A DNA stretch of 64,000 bases from Microcoleus vaginatus PCC 9802. GTDB taxonomy: Bacteria; Cyanobacteriota; Cyanobacteriia; Cyanobacteriales; Microcoleaceae. Under the pieces are notes generated by a model. It did not search any database, was not told where the DNA came from, and was given only the letters and a program-made list of their open reading frames with translations. This document shows, piece by piece, positions 19,901 through 29,841 of this stretch (its first letter is position 1; each line of letters begins with the position of its first letter). The position numbers were made by a program, and so were the translations under genes. The stretch lies in the NCBI GenBank assembly GCA_022701275.1, contig CP031740.1:1375001-1439000 (forward strand), read 5' to 3'.

Positions 19901-20649
19901 CAGCACATTCCGGATTTATCTTCTTGATAAAACCAAATACTTGCCCGCTCAACATTCAGAGTACGGGTTGCCATTTGTGTAATCTCTCTCAAAGCCTCGC
20001 TGATATTTCCCTCGTAGATACTAGAATTTTTGGCTAATTCTAGCAATCCATTTTGTTGTTCTGTTAACCTAGTTTCTCGTTCGCGCAAAGCAGATTCAGC
20101 AGCTATTTTTTCTCTAATTTCCCCTTCTAAATAACCGTTGATTTGTCTCAACTCTGCGGTGCGCTCTTCCACTTTAACTTCTAAGTCATCATAAGCACAG
20201 CGCAAAGCTAATTCTGCATCTTCACGTACGGCGATTTCACACTGCAACTTGCGATTTATTGTCTCTAAGTCTTGCGGGGTTTTTAAAGATAAAAGCTGTG
20301 GCAATACTGTTACCATCGAGGCTGCTGTGTAGCAGGAAACCAGTGCAGTAATTCCTTTTTCAATCCCCGACAGCCAATAAGCGGAATGCCACAACGTCCA
20401 AATTTCTAGCAAGTGACCCGTGCCGCAGAGAACAATAAATGCACCAAATAAAGCAAATATTCCTAAAAAAGGAACATCGCGCCGCTTGAAGATAAAATAA
20501 ATTAGCATCGCCGCAATTGAATAGTAGGCGATCGCCATTAAAAAGTCCCCTGTTACGTGCAGCCAAACTAAAGGTGTTTGCCACAGATAGCAATGACCGT
20601 GAGGCATATACTGAGTTGGGGAAAAGATATTTTTGAGTGATTCCCACAT
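16951..20649 (-). CDS. Hybrid histidine kinase with ethylene-binding membrane domain and DXCF cyanobacteriochrome GAF
   Basis: 1232 residues. Three membrane helices (about 25-120) match the plant ETR1 ethylene-binding domain: Asp35, Tyr42, Cys75 and His79 have the spacing of ETR1 Asp25, Tyr32, Cys65, His69 (Cu(I)/ethylene site). Then GAF about 205-355 and PAS about 375-495. A second GAF (about 510-665) carries DPCF at 573-576 and ECH with Cys603, the two cysteines of DXCF cyanobacteriochromes. Kinase core: His707 (SHELRTP) and G-box QGTGLGLPIS. Receiver: Asp1062. A 70-residue tail follows. The architecture resembles Synechocystis Slr1212 (Etr1/UirS) with extra GAF and receiver modules. It should read ethylene and blue/violet-range light; ligand and bilin binding are inferred from residues. 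Confidence 0.88.
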   Translation of the reverse strand: MWESLKNIFSPTQYMPHGHCYLWQTPLVWLHVTGDFLMAIAYYSIAAMLIYFIFKRRDVPFLGIFALFGAFIVLCGTGHLLEIWTLWHSAYWLSGIEKGITALVSCYTAASMVTVLPQLLSLKTPQDLETINRKLQCEIAVREDAELALRCAYDDLEVKVEERTAELRQINGYLEGEIREKIAAESALRERETRLTEQQNGLLELAKNSSIYEGNISEALREITQMATRTLNVERASIWFYQEDKSGMCCADLYELTPHQHSKDAQLKVADYPSYFQALNTEQPIAVVDAKTDPRTQEFSESYLIPLNISSMLDVPISHQGQIAGVICLEHQGTLRNWTLDEQSFASYVAQIAALAMEARDRKQAELNLRSVTERLQYLLATTPAVIFSCKLGGNYDVTFVSDNIVSIMGYEAREFLDGSLDWHSLIHPEDREIVATSFAKLLEKESISYEYRERHKDGSYRWIYDEIKLVKNAAGLPVECVGYGVDVTARKQAEIALQQQVKRERLVNSIQERIRSSLNLEEVLAMAVEEVRQFLSTDRTVIYRFNPDWSGFIAVESIAVGTMPILGIDINDPCFRERYVSVYEQGHVRAIDNIYTAGISECHLNLLRELEIKANLVVPLLQGEKLWGLLIAHHCRSQRHWNSSEIESLQQISVQLTIAIQQSTLFEQAKTELAERKLAETALQKAVVAADTANRAKSEFLSSMSHELRTPLNAILGFSQVMVRDSSLNNQHLQHLEIINRAGEHLLALINDILEMSKIEAGRSQLNESSFNLMRLLKTLEEMFRLKAKSKKLQLNLEVGDGVPDFVSGDEGKLRQILINLVGNAIKFTEMGSVTLRVKKKVEKSLGAETAEFSDTQTKLVGAGCEHSESLAVETAAIQRKPGWCTGFNQSESLAHCDCVDAHDLHPEVLRLQFEIEDTGLGIAAEEMNKLFEPFEQTKTGQKSQQGTGLGLPISRKFVQMMGGDITVSSTPELGSKFAFDIQISLAAPSEIKILKPQKKVISLAPNQPEYRILVVDDRADNCLVIDRLLSPLGILVREARDGQEAIAVWEDWQPHLIWMDMQMPVMDGYEATRKIKAHPLGKQTVIVALTASAFEEERQTILGAGCDDFMRKPFEAKILFAKMEELLGVRYLYEESVEAPLENESEISGVTSNQSVELQLGQMPPEWVEKISHAAHECCDDKILKLIEELPREFAVAAQVLTTLVDDFLFDDIIELAQSALMMIRVPVSN

Positions 20650-20756
20650 AATATTTGCTATTTGGAGATAATCTTGATGTGAACGATGCCTAAGCTAGGG
20701 AAAAAAGTAAAATAGATGCAAAATTGTAGCTGGATGCGGAATGAGTTATTAACGCC

Positions 20757-22310
20757 TCAATCCAGCTTTTTCATAACAGTTTGCTTCTGGAGTAGGGGGC
20801 GATCGCCAAATTGCGAGCGCAAAGGAATTTCAATGATAAACTCAGTACCTCTGCCAACCTCGGAAATGCAGCGCAAATAACCTTCATGGGCTTGAATAAT
20901 CTGATAAGCAATTGCCAAACCCAGCCCGGTACCAGCACCGATAGGTTTGGTCGTATAAAATGGATCGTAAATTTTAGCGATCGCATCATAATCTATGCCA
21001 GGGCCATTATCAGCAATGTGAATCTGCACCCACTTGCCATCAACTAAAACCGTGCGGATGCGAATTTTTAGCAGTGGGCAATAGGTATTTTGTAAGTTGT
21101 CGGAGAAATTATTTTCCCAATAGCCGTTGCTCGAATATCCCTGATGTACAATCTGTTCTAAAGCATCAATAGCATTAGAACAAATATTCATAAATACTTG
21201 GTTAATCTGCCCAGCGTAGCATTCTAATTCGGGCAAATCTCCATACTCCTTAATCACTTGAATCGGCGGACGTTTTGGTTCTTCTTTCAAGCGGTGCTGC
21301 AAAATCATTAAAGTGCTGTCGATCCCTTCATGGATATTTACTTTCTTCATATCAGCTTCGTCTAAACGGGAGAAAGTGCGTAAAGATTTAACAATGTCCT
21401 TAATCCGTTCTGCTCCAATTTTAATCGAAGCAAAAAGTTTTTGCAGGTCTTTTAAAATAAAATCGAGTTCGATAGTGTGAATCTTGTCTGCAATTTCCGG
21501 CGCCGGAGTGGGGTAATAAACTTGATAAGCCTTAATCAATGCCAAAATATCTTTAATGTATTCCTCAGCCGGAATCAGATTGCCATAAATGAAGTTAACA
21601 GGGTTATTGATTTCGTGAGCAACCCCAGCTACCATTTGCCCCAAAGAAGACATTTTTTCAGTTTGCACGAGTTGAGCTTGGGCGTTTTTGAGCTGTTGCA
21701 GAGTTTCCTCTAGCTGCTGAGTTCGTTCCCGTAGTTTCGCTTCCGAGTGCCGCAATGAATTTTCAGCCAAAGAGCGATCGCGATTTTCCTGTTGCAAAAG
21801 TTCATTGGTTGATTCTAAAGCGATCGTCCTCTCAATCACCCGTTTTTCCAATTCTAGCATTAATTTCGAGAGTGCTTCTTGAGCTTGTTTGCGATCGCCA
21901 ATCTCATTTTGTAAAGCTAAATTTGCCACCGCTAATTGAGCGGGACTGGGGATAGCCAAGATTTTTGGGATTAGTTCCACCAGCACTGCTGCTGTAGATA
22001 GCGAAATCAGCGCTGTAATCCCTTTAAGAAAACCAGAGAACCAATAATTAGGATGCCACAGCGTCCATATTTCCATAATATGGGTAATACCGCAGCAGAT
22101 AATAAAAGAGCCAAACAGCATGAAAACCCAGTCAAAAGGCACATCTTTCCGTTTTTTGACAATATAAATGAGGGTCAGGGGTATCAAAAAATAAGCGACG
22201 GCAATCAAACCATCGGACAAAACGTGTAGCCCCACTAATCCCGGCTTCCACAAGTAGCAATGACCGTGAGGAATAAAATAATTAGGGAACATTGTATGAA
22301 CCATTTGCAT
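20757..22310 (-). CDS. Histidine kinase with ethylene-binding-type membrane domain
   Basis: 517 residues. The N-terminal three-helix domain has Asp33, Tyr40, Cys73 and His77 (CCGITH), again with the exact spacing of the ETR1 copper/ethylene site. A coiled coil (about 125-215) joins it to a HEINNP-type kinase core with His232, the N-box NICSNAIDALEQ and GAGTGLGLAIAYQI. No receiver, GAF or PAS domain is present. It lies 107 bp upstream of the hybrid kinase on the same strand; both begin with a closely similar PHGHCYLW segment and presumably arose by duplication. The two may be co-transcribed. The start could also be the second or third Met (22304 or 22292). Confidence 0.88.
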   Translation of the reverse strand: MQMVHTMFPNYFIPHGHCYLWKPGLVGLHVLSDGLIAVAYFLIPLTLIYIVKKRKDVPFDWVFMLFGSFIICCGITHIMEIWTLWHPNYWFSGFLKGITALISLSTAAVLVELIPKILAIPSPAQLAVANLALQNEIGDRKQAQEALSKLMLELEKRVIERTIALESTNELLQQENRDRSLAENSLRHSEAKLRERTQQLEETLQQLKNAQAQLVQTEKMSSLGQMVAGVAHEINNPVNFIYGNLIPAEEYIKDILALIKAYQVYYPTPAPEIADKIHTIELDFILKDLQKLFASIKIGAERIKDIVKSLRTFSRLDEADMKKVNIHEGIDSTLMILQHRLKEEPKRPPIQVIKEYGDLPELECYAGQINQVFMNICSNAIDALEQIVHQGYSSNGYWENNFSDNLQNTYCPLLKIRIRTVLVDGKWVQIHIADNGPGIDYDAIAKIYDPFYTTKPIGAGTGLGLAIAYQIIQAHEGYLRCISEVGRGTEFIIEIPLRSQFGDRPLLQKQTVMKKLD

Positions 22311-22799
22311 TAAATCAACTCGGTTATTGGCTAATTTTTTTTAAGAGAGGGTTACAGGAGAATAAAAAAATGTGCTAGCACAAAAAGAAGAATTATGCTT
22401 TTGGACTTAACACTTGTGATGAGTATATGCAGCGAGACGAAACTACATTTAATTAAGTTAACATCAATCTACTAAGCTTTAGCAAAGCCAACTGTCACAT
22501 CTTTAATTGTGACTTCACGGCCAACTGTGACACCTGCATGACATTTTAGCCAACCAGCGAGAAAAACTGAACACTGCTTGCTACCTGAAAGGGAACCCCG
22601 CCAGCACCTCTTGAAGGGTTAGGGCGCTCAGTGACCACTGAATCCTTTATTGATATTGGTGCGCTTCGGTGAGATTTAACGCATTTGACCTGTTACCCCA
22701 TGAGAGAAATGTCGCTATAGGCTCGCGTCCCAATCAAAGAGGCGATCGGCTTTACAGCCAATTATAAGTGATAATATCAACGATACACTCACGGGATAA
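22311..22799. other. Intergenic region between divergent genes, no gene seen
   Basis: 489 bp separating the start of the ethylene-type kinase (minus) from a decayed AAA gene (plus), so both promoters must lie here. Visible structure: a small inverted repeat GTCACA-N8-TGTGAC near 22494-22513 and a second CCAACTGTGACA copy about 30 bp further on. No tRNA, hairpin with T-tract or plausible small gene was found. Confidence 0.5.
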
Positions 22800-24131
22800 T
22801 TGCAAATTATGACGATAGATGAGTTACTACAGCTAACTCGTGTCCGATTGCAAAAAGATTTATATCCCGTACAAGCAATCATACTCCGCCAAGTTTGGGA
22901 AGGAAAGACTTATACAAGCATCGCCTCTACCTCTAATTACGGAGAGAATTACCTGAGAAACATCGCCTCGTCCTTGTGGCAATCCCTCTCTAACATCTTG
23001 CAGACACCTATTAGCAAATCTAATTTTCGCTCCTCAGTAGAATCGCGTTCCCTGAGCGCAGACGAACGAGAATTAATTGAAGAATTCACCCGCAGCCAAT
23101 GCCTAGCAACACCTTTAGAATTTCCCGGGCCTCCAGTACCCCTCGGTTCCCCATTTTATATCCATCAGCCGCTAATTGAAGAACTCACCTATCGAGAGAT
23201 TAGTAAAGCCGGAAGTGTGCTGCGGATTAAAGCTCCCAGGAAGATGGGTAAAAGTTCGCTCCTGCGAAGGATTGTAGCTCGCGCGACTTCTCTTGGCTAT
23301 CGAACTGTAAGTTTAGATTTTCAGCAAGCCGAGGAAGCTGTTTTAGACAACCTAGATAAATTTTTACGATAGTTTTGTGCCAACATCAGCCGTCACCTAG
23401 AATTGCCACCTCTGTTAGATGATTATTGGGATGAAGGCATGGGTAGCAAAGTAAGCTGTGCTATCTATTTACAACAATATATTTTAGACACAATAAATAC
23501 TCCTCTTGTCTTAGCTTTAAATGAAGTCAATAGGATTTTTGAGTCTCCAAAAATTGCCAGAGAATTTTTGCCGCTCCTGCGAAGCTGGCCTGAAGAAGCA
23601 AAGCGGATTGAAACTCTAGGCAAACTGCGGTTAATCGTTCTTCACTCCACAGAAATTTATATTCCTTTAAAGCTCACTGAATCGCCTTTTAATGTCGGTT
23701 TACCGCTGCAATTGCCCTATTTTACAGAAGAGCAGATACTTGCTTTAGCGCAGTGTCACGGACTGGATTGGACAGATAGCCCCGATGCCGATCGACTCAT
23801 GGCAATGGTGGGGGGACATCCTTATCTGGTGTGGCTAGCTCTTTACCACCTCTGTCAAAATAGTTTAACGCTAGATCAGCTACTACAAAAAGCTCCCACA
23901 ATAGCAGTAATTTATAAATATTATTTGCGGAGTTTTTGAGTGACATTGCAAGAGTATCCCGAACTTGCGGTTGCACTTAAACAAGTGGTATAATCGGAAG
24001 ACGGAGTGGAATTAGATCCGATAGTAGCTTCTAAGTTAGTTAGTATGGGGCTAATTCATATCGATAATAACCGCTGTACGCTGAGCTGTGAGTTGTATCG
24101 CCTATATTTTGCTTCGCACAACTTTATTTAG
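22800..24131 (+). pseudogene. vMAP-type HTH plus AAA-like ATPase gene with three in-frame stops
   Basis: One continuous frame of 444 codons interrupted by TAG at 23370-23372, TGA at 23937-23939 and TAA at 23991-23993. The first 65 residues resemble the vMAP N-terminal domain of vWA-MoxR-associated proteins (MTIDELLQLTRVRLQ, TSIAS, YLRNIASSLW). Then comes an AAA-like domain with P-loop RKMGKSSLLRR. Family members end as here (LYRLYFASHNF). Because the frame is intact apart from three point stops, inactivation looks recent. Such ATPases occur in predicted conflict or signalling systems; function is not established. The short pieces between stops are unlikely to be functional. Confidence 0.8.
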
Positions 24132-24246
24132 CTCGAGGTTTGAGAGTTTATTTGCGTAAGTTATATTAGAATGAAGCGATCGCACCACATCCTCACCTCT
24201 CAAGAAACTCACTAGATACTTACATTTAAATTAACCCATAAACGGC

Positions 24247-26263
24247 ATGACCAAGGTTACATACCAAATTGGAGGCAGTCTTGCTAGTGATGCACCTACC
24301 TATGTGGAACGACAAGCAGATATCGAACTTTATGAAGCCTTAAAAAATGGCGAATTTTGCTACATTCTCAACTCCCGACAAATGGGCAAATCTTCCCTTA
24401 TCGTTCGCACCCTGCACCGACTGCAAGCAGAAGGATTTCAATGCAGTACCATTGACATGACCCGCATCGGCAGCGAAAACATTACTCCTTTACAGTGGTA
24501 CAAAGGAATCGTTGGGATTTGTGGCGCAGCTTTAATTTATTAGGAATAATTAATTTAAAAACTTGGTGGAAAGAACAAGAAGAAGTTTCTCTCCTGCAAA
24601 GATTGAGTCAGTTTATTGAAGAGATTTTATTGACCCGATTTGCGGAAGAGCGAATTTTTATATTGGTCGATGAGATTGATAGTATTCTCAGTTTAAATTT
24701 TCCGGTAGATGATTTTGCCTTGATTCGTTTCTGCTACAATCAACGAGCTATCAATCCAGAATATACCCGCATTACCTTCGCAATTTTCGGAGTAGCTACA
24801 CCCAGTGATTTAATCGCCGATAAAAATCGGACACCTTTTAATATTGAAGTGGCGATCGATTTGTCAGGATTTAGCTTAGAAGAAGCGCAACCATTAGCGA
24901 AAGGGTTAGAAAATGTCATAGCCAATCCGCAGGCAGTTCTCAAAGAAATCTTAGTTTGGACTTCAGGACAGCCATTTTTAACGCAAAAAATATGTGAATT
25001 AGTAGTAAAAATAGCGGGTAATCCCACAGGGGTGATTTAAAAATACCACCGGGAACCGAGGGAGTTTTTGTGGAATCGTTGTTGAGAGAAAACATCATCA
25101 ATAAATGGGAATCGCAAGATGAGCCAGAGCATTTAAAGACAATTCGCGATCGCATAATTGGCAACGAACAACTCACTGCCCGTAGCTTAGGCATCTATCA
25201 AAACCTCTTACAATGTGGTGAAAGTGAAGCGGATGATAGTCGAGAGCAGATCGAACTGCTGTTATCAGGTTTGGTAGTAAAACAACAAGGTTTTTTAAAG
25301 GTAACTAACCCGATTAATCAAGCAGTTTTTCACCTACAATGGGTAGAAAAACAGTTAGAGCAACTGCGTCCTTATTCCCAAGCTTTCAACGCTTGGATCG
25401 CTTCAAAACAAACCGATGAATCGCGATTGTTGCGCGGACAATCGTTAAAAGACGCTTCCTACTGGGCCCAGGGAAAAAGTTTGAGCGATTTGGATTATCA
25501 CTTTTTAGCCGCTTCTCAAGAATTAGACAGGCTGGAAGTGCAGCAAGCGCTGGAAGCAGCGAGGCTCACAGAAGTTGAAGCCAGACTCACAGAAGAACGC
25601 AAGCGGTTAGTTTTAGAGCAAGAGACAGCGAAGCGGCAGCGAAGATTTCTTGGGGCGCTGAGTGGATCACTGATAGTTGCGATCGCATTTGGCATCCTCG
25701 CCCTCTGGCAATATCGTCAAGCCGTTACCAGCGAAAGTCAAGCCCTCACCTCCTCCTCCGCAGGACAATTCGCCTGCCAACAGCGATTAGACGCTCTCGT
25801 AACTGCCATCAAAGCCAGACGTAGGCTCGACAGTTTCCCTAGTTCCAGCCTTCAATTGCAATCTCAAGTTCAACAAGTGCTGCAACAAGCCATCTACGGA
25901 ACAGCAGAATTCAATCGCCTGTCGGGTCATCCCAGTGGGGTTTTAGCACTTGATGCCAGTCCAGACGGTCAACTCATCGCTACAGGTAGCAACGACCAAA
26001 CGGTCAAGCTTTGGCAGCTCGATACAGAAATAACGATGCTAACGGGACATGAGGGGAATGTTTGGGGGGTGGCGTTTAGTCCCGATGGTAAACAAATTGC
26101 GTCGGTTGGGGACGATCGCACAATCATTCTGTGGGATGTGGAGCGCATTCTCAAACTCGATGAACTGGCTTATGCGTGCGATCGCGTCCGAGATTATCTG
26201 CGAACAAATACCGATGTGAAGGAGGAGGATAGACATTTGTGCGATCGTATTAAAACGGAATAA
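24247..26263 (+). pseudogene. AAA-like ATPase - WD40 gene, two frameshifts and a shortened propeller
   Basis: The 5' part has an AAA-like P-loop ([12 protein letters not shown]). A frameshift near 24505 (after PLQWYKGIV) moves to the frame [10 protein letters not shown], which includes the Walker B-like FILVDEIDS. A second frameshift near 25025 leads to GDLKIPPGTEGVFVESLL, a linker, a membrane-like segment (GSLIVAIAFGILALW) and only two WD40 repeats before the normal-looking C-terminus CDRIKTE. Relatives carry a full propeller, so repeats were deleted too. It is adjacent to another dead AAA gene on the same strand. Confidence 0.8.
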
Positions 26264-26369
26264 TATCCAGTCCGCTTTATTAGGAATAATAGATTAATAT
26301 GTGTGGGCTAGAGCATCATAAGATTAGAGGATATTTATCCTGCTGGGCTACTTTTTATTGAAATATGCT

Positions 26370-26506
26370 ATAATACTAAATCCGGCTTAATTACTCCCTT
26401 TATCTGTCAGTCTGCGGAGGCGCACTTCGTGTGTTTAGTAGCGGTTTCAACCACCGAATGATACGCAGAATGATAAAGGGAGTAGCTAACCTGGATTTGG
26501 TATAAT
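26370..26506. repeat. MITE-like inverted-repeat element next to an RTX gene stop codon
   Basis: 35-bp arms (26370-26404 and 26472-26506) match at roughly 29 of 35 positions when one is reverse-complemented; the inner ends TACTCCCTTTATC / GATAAAGGGAGTA are perfect. A nested TCTGCG/CGCAGA pair lies inside. The right end is 2 bp from the stop codon of the DUF4347/RTX gene. No coding capacity. It could be a miniature mobile element used as a terminator. Confidence 0.65.
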
Positions 26507-26508
26507 AA

Positions 26509-29500
26509 CTACAGAGTAATGAAATCGGTAGCAGTGAGAATACCGGGGGTAATACCGTTAAGCTTCGCCAACAATTGATTGGTGTCCGTCACAGTAATCA
26601 AAGTTTGATTGTTGCTGGAAGTAATACTGAGTTGATTAAAACTCAAACCCGAATTCAAGCCAATTAAATCCTCTCCATTGCGGAAATCATTAATGATGTC
26701 GCTACCCAAACTTTGATTTAGGGAAAACACATCATTTCCCGAACCACCAGTCAAAGTATCGTCCCCAACATCTCCGGAAAGGAAATCGTCCCCAGCACCG
26801 CCGCTGAGAATATCATTACCTTTGCCGCTGTAGAGGGTATCGTTACCGATGTCGCCACAGAGCACATCGTTGTCATTGCCACCGAAGAGCAAGTCGTTGC
26901 CCTCACCGCCATCGAGACTGTCGTTTTCTTTGCCGCCGTAGAGGGTGTCATTTCCCCCCTCGCCAAAAATCAGGTCTGCACCTTCATTGCCAAAGGCAAT
27001 ATCGTTGCCGTTTCCGGCATTAATTGTGTCATTTCCTAAGTTGCCTAAAATGTAGTCATCGCCATCTTCACCCAGCAAGATATCGTCATCTTTACCGCCG
27101 AAAATGCTGTCGTTACCAACGCCGCCGGCAACTGTATCATTGCCGAGATCTCCCCTCAACAAGTCGTCGCCCTCGGCATCTACCACAGTGTCAGGATCTT
27201 TGCCAGCGTAGATGGTATCGTTGCCAGCGCCGCCAGAGATGAAATCGGTGCCTTCATTGCCAAAGATTGAATCGTTATCTGCCCCGCCGTCAATGTTGTC
27301 ATTGCCGCCCATACCGTAGAGAGTATCGTTGCCGGTAAGTCCATTAATCGAGTCGTTGATGCCGCCACCCATGATGAAATCGGTACCTTCGCCACCGTTA
27401 ATAGTTTGTTGGACGGGGTTGGGGGTGATGGTGGCAGGATCTAGTTGCGGGGCGTTGAGGCTATCGAGTAGGCAATCATCTACGGCCGGAGTGGGAGTCG
27501 GCGCGGGTGTCGGTGTCGGCGTTGGTGTGGGAGTCGGTGTTGGTGTGGGAGTCGGTGTTGGTGTGGGAGTCGGTGTTGGAGTTGGAGTCTCAGTTGGAGT
27601 TGGAGTCTCAGTTGGAGTTGGAGTAGGAGTAGGAGTCGGCGTCGGAGTCTCCGTGGGAGTCTCCGTGGGAGTCGGCGTTGGAGTCGGCGTTGGAGTCGGC
27701 GTTGGAGTCTCAGTTGGAGTCGGCGTCGGAGTCTCAGTTGGCGTGACTGTAGCGTTAAATTCGTAAGCGCCAATATCCACGATCGCACTTCCGTTATTAT
27801 CACCATCTTGAGGGCGACTCACACCGCGCTGATCCGCAGCCGGCGCGCCCGCACCAGTACCGGTATCAATTGCCGGACTTCCTGTTAGCAGCGGCAGCAC
27901 GAAAGCGCCGTTAATATTTTCCAAAGGGCCAAGTAAGGGGTCTGCGATCGTAATACTTGCCGTAACATTACTATCATTAGGATCTCCCACGGTCAGTTTA
28001 GCGGGAAATTGAAGATTGTTTCCCCCATCGATGAGCTCCCGTCCAGTGTGCTGCCTATTTTTAAAAGGATTACTTGCCGTATTCCTATCAAAAATCGAAT
28101 TCTTGACAGTAATTGGCGATTTCACACGATCGTTAAAAGTAGCAATACCTCCCGAATATTCCCCAGCGATATTTTTAGCAAAAGTCGAATTGACGATATT
28201 AGTCGAAAAAGAATCTCTGTTGCCAACAACCATTCCTCCACCCTGCTTAGCAGCGCTGTTGCCGGAAAATGTACTGTTAACTACGCTGATGTTTCCATTT
28301 TCACCCAACCACAAGCCGCCGCCGTTATCATCGGCTGTGTTGTTGGCAAAGGTGGAGTTTGTCACTGTCAAATCGACATTGCCGTGGCGGACGCCACCGC
28401 CGGAGCCTCCCGACCCCGCTGCATTTTTGACAGCTTTGTTGTTAATAAAAGTGCTATTTTCCAAGACCACTTTATCTTGCAAATAACCAAACAAAAAGGC
28501 TGCGCCTCCTTCTCCTGTCCCGATATTGCCATCAAAAACGCTGTTGCGGATACCAATATTTCCGGCAACAGGGCCGGGGGTTGCATTGGGGCCCGAAGCA
28601 TTAGCCCCATCGACGTAAACTGCCCCGCCAGGGCCTTTATCTGTGCGGTTGCCTGTGAATTTAGAGTTTTCGATCGTCATAGTACCCAACAGGTTATTAA
28701 CAGCCCCGCCGTAGCTGCCTTTGTTGTTGGTAAATTCGCTATCTTGGATAGTCAGAACACCGCCGCTTTTAGTGGCTATCGCGCCGCCCCCCCGTTCGGT
28801 ATTGTTAGCTAAAGAACCGTCATTGTCGCTAAACTTGCTGTTAATTACATTGGTCGTGCTGCGAAAACCCGTGTAAATGCCGCCAGCAAAACCCGCAACA
28901 TTATTATTGACTTGGCAATTTTCTAAAGTTAAAGTGCTGTTACCTCCCGTTTGAATGCCACCACCGGCGCTAGTTGCCTCATTATTCGGATCGGTTCCAG
29001 AAACTTTGCCGTTGGCAATAATCAGGTTTTTTAGAGTAACATTTGTTGCACCTTCTGTGCGGATTACCCGCGAAGTATTGTTGCCACTGATGGTTAAATT
29101 GGCTGCACCAACGGCATCAATTGTCAAGTTTTTGTTGATGACCAGTTGACCGGAAGTGAGAGTAATTGTTTGGCTGGCAAGAGTGGAGGCAAATTGAATG
29201 GTATCGCCGGCCACAGCCGTGGCGATCGCATCTCTCAATGAACCCGGCCCGCTATCATTACTGTTAGTAACGGTAATGGTGGCTAAAGCCCCTTGATAAT
29301 CCGCCATTGCGTCTGGAGTCAAGGCTAGCGGTGCTTCAATATCACCCTTGGCAAACTCCAAATTCCAGTTACCTCCGCGGCCAGTGCGATCGCTAGATGC
29401 CGCAATATCAGCCCCGGTTAACTCGCCCAGGCGATCGACAAAATCGCTTCCCGAACCCGCCGCAACATCACAACCGTAAAGCACAATATCTGCTTTGTCA

Positions 29501-29841
29501 CTCAGCGCATTTCGCCACTCTTGCAACTGGCTTTCATATTGTGACAAATTATCCGAATTCAGCGTTGCAGAACCTAGCTGCAAGCTGCCAGAATTGCCGT
29601 GAGAAAAAACGTGAACTTGGTCTACAGTTTCCCCCGCAGCAGAAATTGTTTGCAGTTTCGCAGTAATTTGCTCGACTCCGTTACCATTTTTATCTAAAAT
29701 GATTATCTCTGTACCGGGAAGCACGCCACCCGCAAGAGTTTGATAGTCATCTAAGCCGGAATCAATGAAGAGAAGAGATTTAGAACCAGCATTGCGGAGA
29801 ACAGATTGTGAATCCATGTTGGTGGCAAAAGTTGAACTCAT
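26509..29841 (-). CDS. Large secreted protein: DUF4347 - beta-helix - choice-of-anchor Q - Thr/Pro linker - RTX repeats
   Basis: 1110 residues. DUF4347 at about 22-185 ([32 protein letters not shown]). A parallel beta-helix of short repeats (NSTFSGNSA-type, about 190-640) ends in a choice-of-anchor-Q-like block ([27 protein letters not shown]). A Thr-Pro-rich linker near 700-790 is followed by about a dozen nonapeptide Ca2+-binding repeats (GGxGNDxL) and a C-terminal segment typical of type I secretion substrates. No N-terminal signal peptide, as expected for type I export. Probably a surface or extracellular protein. Its last 950 bp are nearly identical to those of the paralogue at 30618. 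Confidence 0.88.
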   Translation of the reverse strand: MSSTFATNMDSQSVLRNAGSKSLLFIDSGLDDYQTLAGGVLPGTEIIILDKNGNGVEQITAKLQTISAAGETVDQVHVFSHGNSGSLQLGSATLNSDNLSQYESQLQEWRNALSDKADIVLYGCDVAAGSGSDFVDRLGELTGADIAASSDRTGRGGNWNLEFAKGDIEAPLALTPDAMADYQGALATITVTNSNDSGPGSLRDAIATAVAGDTIQFASTLASQTITLTSGQLVINKNLTIDAVGAANLTISGNNTSRVIRTEGATNVTLKNLIIANGKVSGTDPNNEATSAGGGIQTGGNSTLTLENCQVNNNVAGFAGGIYTGFRSTTNVINSKFSDNDGSLANNTERGGGAIATKSGGVLTIQDSEFTNNKGSYGGAVNNLLGTMTIENSKFTGNRTDKGPGGAVYVDGANASGPNATPGPVAGNIGIRNSVFDGNIGTGEGGAAFLFGYLQDKVVLENSTFINNKAVKNAAGSGGSGGGVRHGNVDLTVTNSTFANNTADDNGGGLWLGENGNISVVNSTFSGNSAAKQGGGMVVGNRDSFSTNIVNSTFAKNIAGEYSGGIATFNDRVKSPITVKNSIFDRNTASNPFKNRQHTGRELIDGGNNLQFPAKLTVGDPNDSNVTASITIADPLLGPLENINGAFVLPLLTGSPAIDTGTGAGAPAADQRGVSRPQDGDNNGSAIVDIGAYEFNATVTPTETPTPTPTETPTPTPTPTPTPTPTETPTETPTPTPTPTPTPTETPTPTETPTPTPTPTPTPTPTPTPTPTPTPTPTPAPTPTPAVDDCLLDSLNAPQLDPATITPNPVQQTINGGEGTDFIMGGGINDSINGLTGNDTLYGMGGNDNIDGGADNDSIFGNEGTDFISGGAGNDTIYAGKDPDTVVDAEGDDLLRGDLGNDTVAGGVGNDSIFGGKDDDILLGEDGDDYILGNLGNDTINAGNGNDIAFGNEGADLIFGEGGNDTLYGGKENDSLDGGEGNDLLFGGNDNDVLCGDIGNDTLYSGKGNDILSGGAGDDFLSGDVGDDTLTGGSGNDVFSLNQSLGSDIINDFRNGEDLIGLNSGLSFNQLSITSSNNQTLITVTDTNQLLAKLNGITPGILTATDFITL

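Noticed and set aside
22494-22513. Possible cAMP-receptor (CRP-like) site GTCACA-N8-TGTGAC
   Set aside because: The half-sites are in the opposite order to TGTGA-N6-TCACA and the spacing differs, so it is only noted as an inverted repeat.
27480-27766. Long plus-strand frame of Val-Gly repeats opposite the RTX gene
   Set aside because: It is the reverse complement of the Thr-Pro linker codons; the minus-strand frame has clear domains on both sides.
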